From positions 169,125 through 233,124 of the forward strand of contig PKUJ01000002.1 of NCBI GenBank assembly GCA_002869565.1: a stretch of 64,000 bases of DNA. The letters run 5' to 3'. Origin of the DNA: Arcobacter sp. (GTDB lineage Bacteria; Campylobacterota; Campylobacteria; Campylobacterales; Arcobacteraceae). Under the pieces are notes generated by a model. That model searched no databases. It worked only from the letters and a program-made list of their open reading frames with translations, and was not told where the DNA came from. The translations under genes and the position numbers were made by a program. Below, piece after piece: positions 63,281-64,000 of the stretch (its first letter is position 1; every line of letters begins with the position of its first letter).

Positions 63281-64000
63281 ATGACTAAAGAAATGGACTT
63301 TTTATCTCTTACTAAAACTACTCAAAGTGTTAGCAGTGTAAAAAATACAAACTCTTCACCAAAGAAAGAGGGCTTATCCCTTTTTGATTCTTTATTAGAG
63401 AATGATTTTAAAGAAACAAAAACTACAAATGAAAATAATTCACAAAAAGATAATGGTCCTGTTCAAACAAAATCGTCTAAAGAAACAATAGAAAATCCAA
63501 TAACAAAAGATGTAAGTACTAATATAAATAAAAATCAAGTAAATCCAGAACAAATTGATAATACAAAAGAATTAAAAAATAGTAGTGAAATAGAAAATAA
63601 AAATATAGAAAAAAATGTAAATACAAATACAAAAGATAATTTAACTCAAGATAATTCTGAAATAAAAAAAGAAGTTACAAAAGAGTCTAAACCAGTTTCA
63701 ACTACTTCTTTATTGGATAGAATGATTATTGAAGCTAAAAAGAATATTAAAACAACAACTAACGTGGTATTAAAAGAAAAAGGAACTTCAAATATAGAGG
63801 TTGTAAAACAAGAACCCACTTTAGTAACGAAAGAGAATACTTCTACTTCAAAAGAGGTATCTAAAGAATCAATGATAAATGTTGTTGTAAAGAATGTAGA
63901 AAAAGAAACAATAGAAAATCCAATAACAAAAGATGTAAGTACTAATATAAATAAAAATCAAGTAAATCCAGAACAAATTGATAATACAAAAGAATTAAAA
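63281..64000 (+). CDS. N-terminal part of a probable FliK hook-length protein (cut by window end)
   Basis: The 240 visible residues are rich in Asn, Lys, Thr, Ser and Glu with little hydrophobic content, typical of the disordered N-terminal ruler of FliK. The diagnostic C-terminal domain lies outside the window, so the call rests on position behind flgC and composition. A perfect 99-base in-frame direct repeat (63479-63577 and 63902-64000) is contained in it. Confidence 0.6.
   Translation, partial: MTKEMDFLSLTKTTQSVSSVKNTNSSPKKEGLSLFDSLLENDFKETKTTNENNSQKDNGPVQTKSSKETIENPITKDVSTNINKNQVNPEQIDNTKELKNSSEIENKNIEKNVNTNTKDNLTQDNSEIKKEVTKESKPVSTTSLLDRMIIEAKKNIKTTTNVVLKEKGTSNIEVVKQEPTLVTKENTSTSKEVSKESMINVVVKNVEKETIENPITKDVSTNINKNQVNPEQIDNTKELK
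63479..63577 (+). repeat. Direct repeat in the fliK-like gene, copy 1
   Basis: These 99 bases are identical to 63902-64000. The distance is 423 bases, or 141 codons, so the repeat is in frame and encodes KETIENPITKDVSTNINKNQ and onward. Perfect identity at the DNA level suggests recent duplication or ongoing gene conversion. Confidence 0.95.
63902..64000 (+). repeat. Direct repeat in the fliK-like gene, copy 2 (reaches window end)
   Basis: Identical to 63479-63577 over all 99 visible bases. The repeat unit may be longer than shown because the window ends here. Confidence 0.95.

Noticed and set aside
63281..64000. CRISPR-like or satellite array at the window end
   Set aside because: Only two copies of the repeat are seen, they are 423 bases apart and lie in frame within a coding sequence.

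Overview
The window is a very AT-rich, densely coded bacterial chromosome segment of Campylobacterota type, most like Arcobacteraceae. Supporting signs are the order glyQ - nif3-like - HP0958-like - waaA - rluA (also found in Helicobacter pylori), DHBP synthase fused to a degenerate GTP cyclohydrolase II domain (RibBX), an HP0170-type CheZ, a FliY beside a separate FliN, and an FccABC-like flavoprotein/multihaem cytochrome set. No rRNA, tRNA, CRISPR array, insertion sequence or prophage was recognised.

Layout. 1-7.5 kb: mixed housekeeping and conserved small genes (SGNH hydrolase fragment, YwbE, YaiI, EEP nuclease, CLC channel, methyltransferase, alpha/beta hydrolase, pseudouridine synthase). 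7.7-16.4 kb: a coherent accessory respiratory block: Tat-exported flavoprotein reductase, two tetrahaem cytochromes c, an OmpR-type regulator lacking the usual phospho-acceptor Asp, an outer-membrane porin, ribA and ribBX, then a Cache-domain chemoreceptor. 16.4-20.4 kb: a 737-base gene-free stretch with structured sequence, the rpsL-rpsG-fusA operon, and a structured gene-free stretch behind it. 20.4-41 kb: a four-repeat SPOR-like protein, NAD kinase, an interrupted recN, an ankyrin protein, a chemoreceptor with a zinc-binding CZB tail, a U32 peptidase-family protein, purE, glutaredoxin, glyQ, the HP0958-like zinc-ribbon protein, waaA, ffh, rpsP, khpA and rimM. 41-64 kb: a large flagellar and chemotaxis cluster (flgG, cheY, cheZ, flgF, flgB, fliF, interrupted fliG, fliH, fliN, flgD, two hook-type flgE genes, fliY, motAB, flgJ-, flgN- and flgA-like genes, flhF, flhG, fliE, flgC and the start of a probable fliK).

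The most striking observation is that two otherwise intact, conserved genes, recN and fliG, are each split by a single in-frame TAA codon, with perfect homology-like continuation in the same frame on both sides and both followed by AAA. In each case a serine-type codon one base different (TCA) would fit. These could be real nonsense mutations (the fliG one should abolish motility), sequencing errors, or rare stop-codon readthrough. A third gene (DUF234-like, 4.0-4.9 kb) also looks as if its true N-terminus lies upstream behind a one-base frameshift or non-standard start.

Other points: the flavin-biosynthesis genes inside the respiratory block suggest a dedicated flavin supply for an FAD reductase of unknown organic substrate; CheZ carries five short FliM-like EIxxLL motifs in its acidic N-terminus; several strong hairpins sit around the hook genes and between ffh and rpsP; and the terminal fliK-like gene contains a perfect 99-base in-frame direct repeat.
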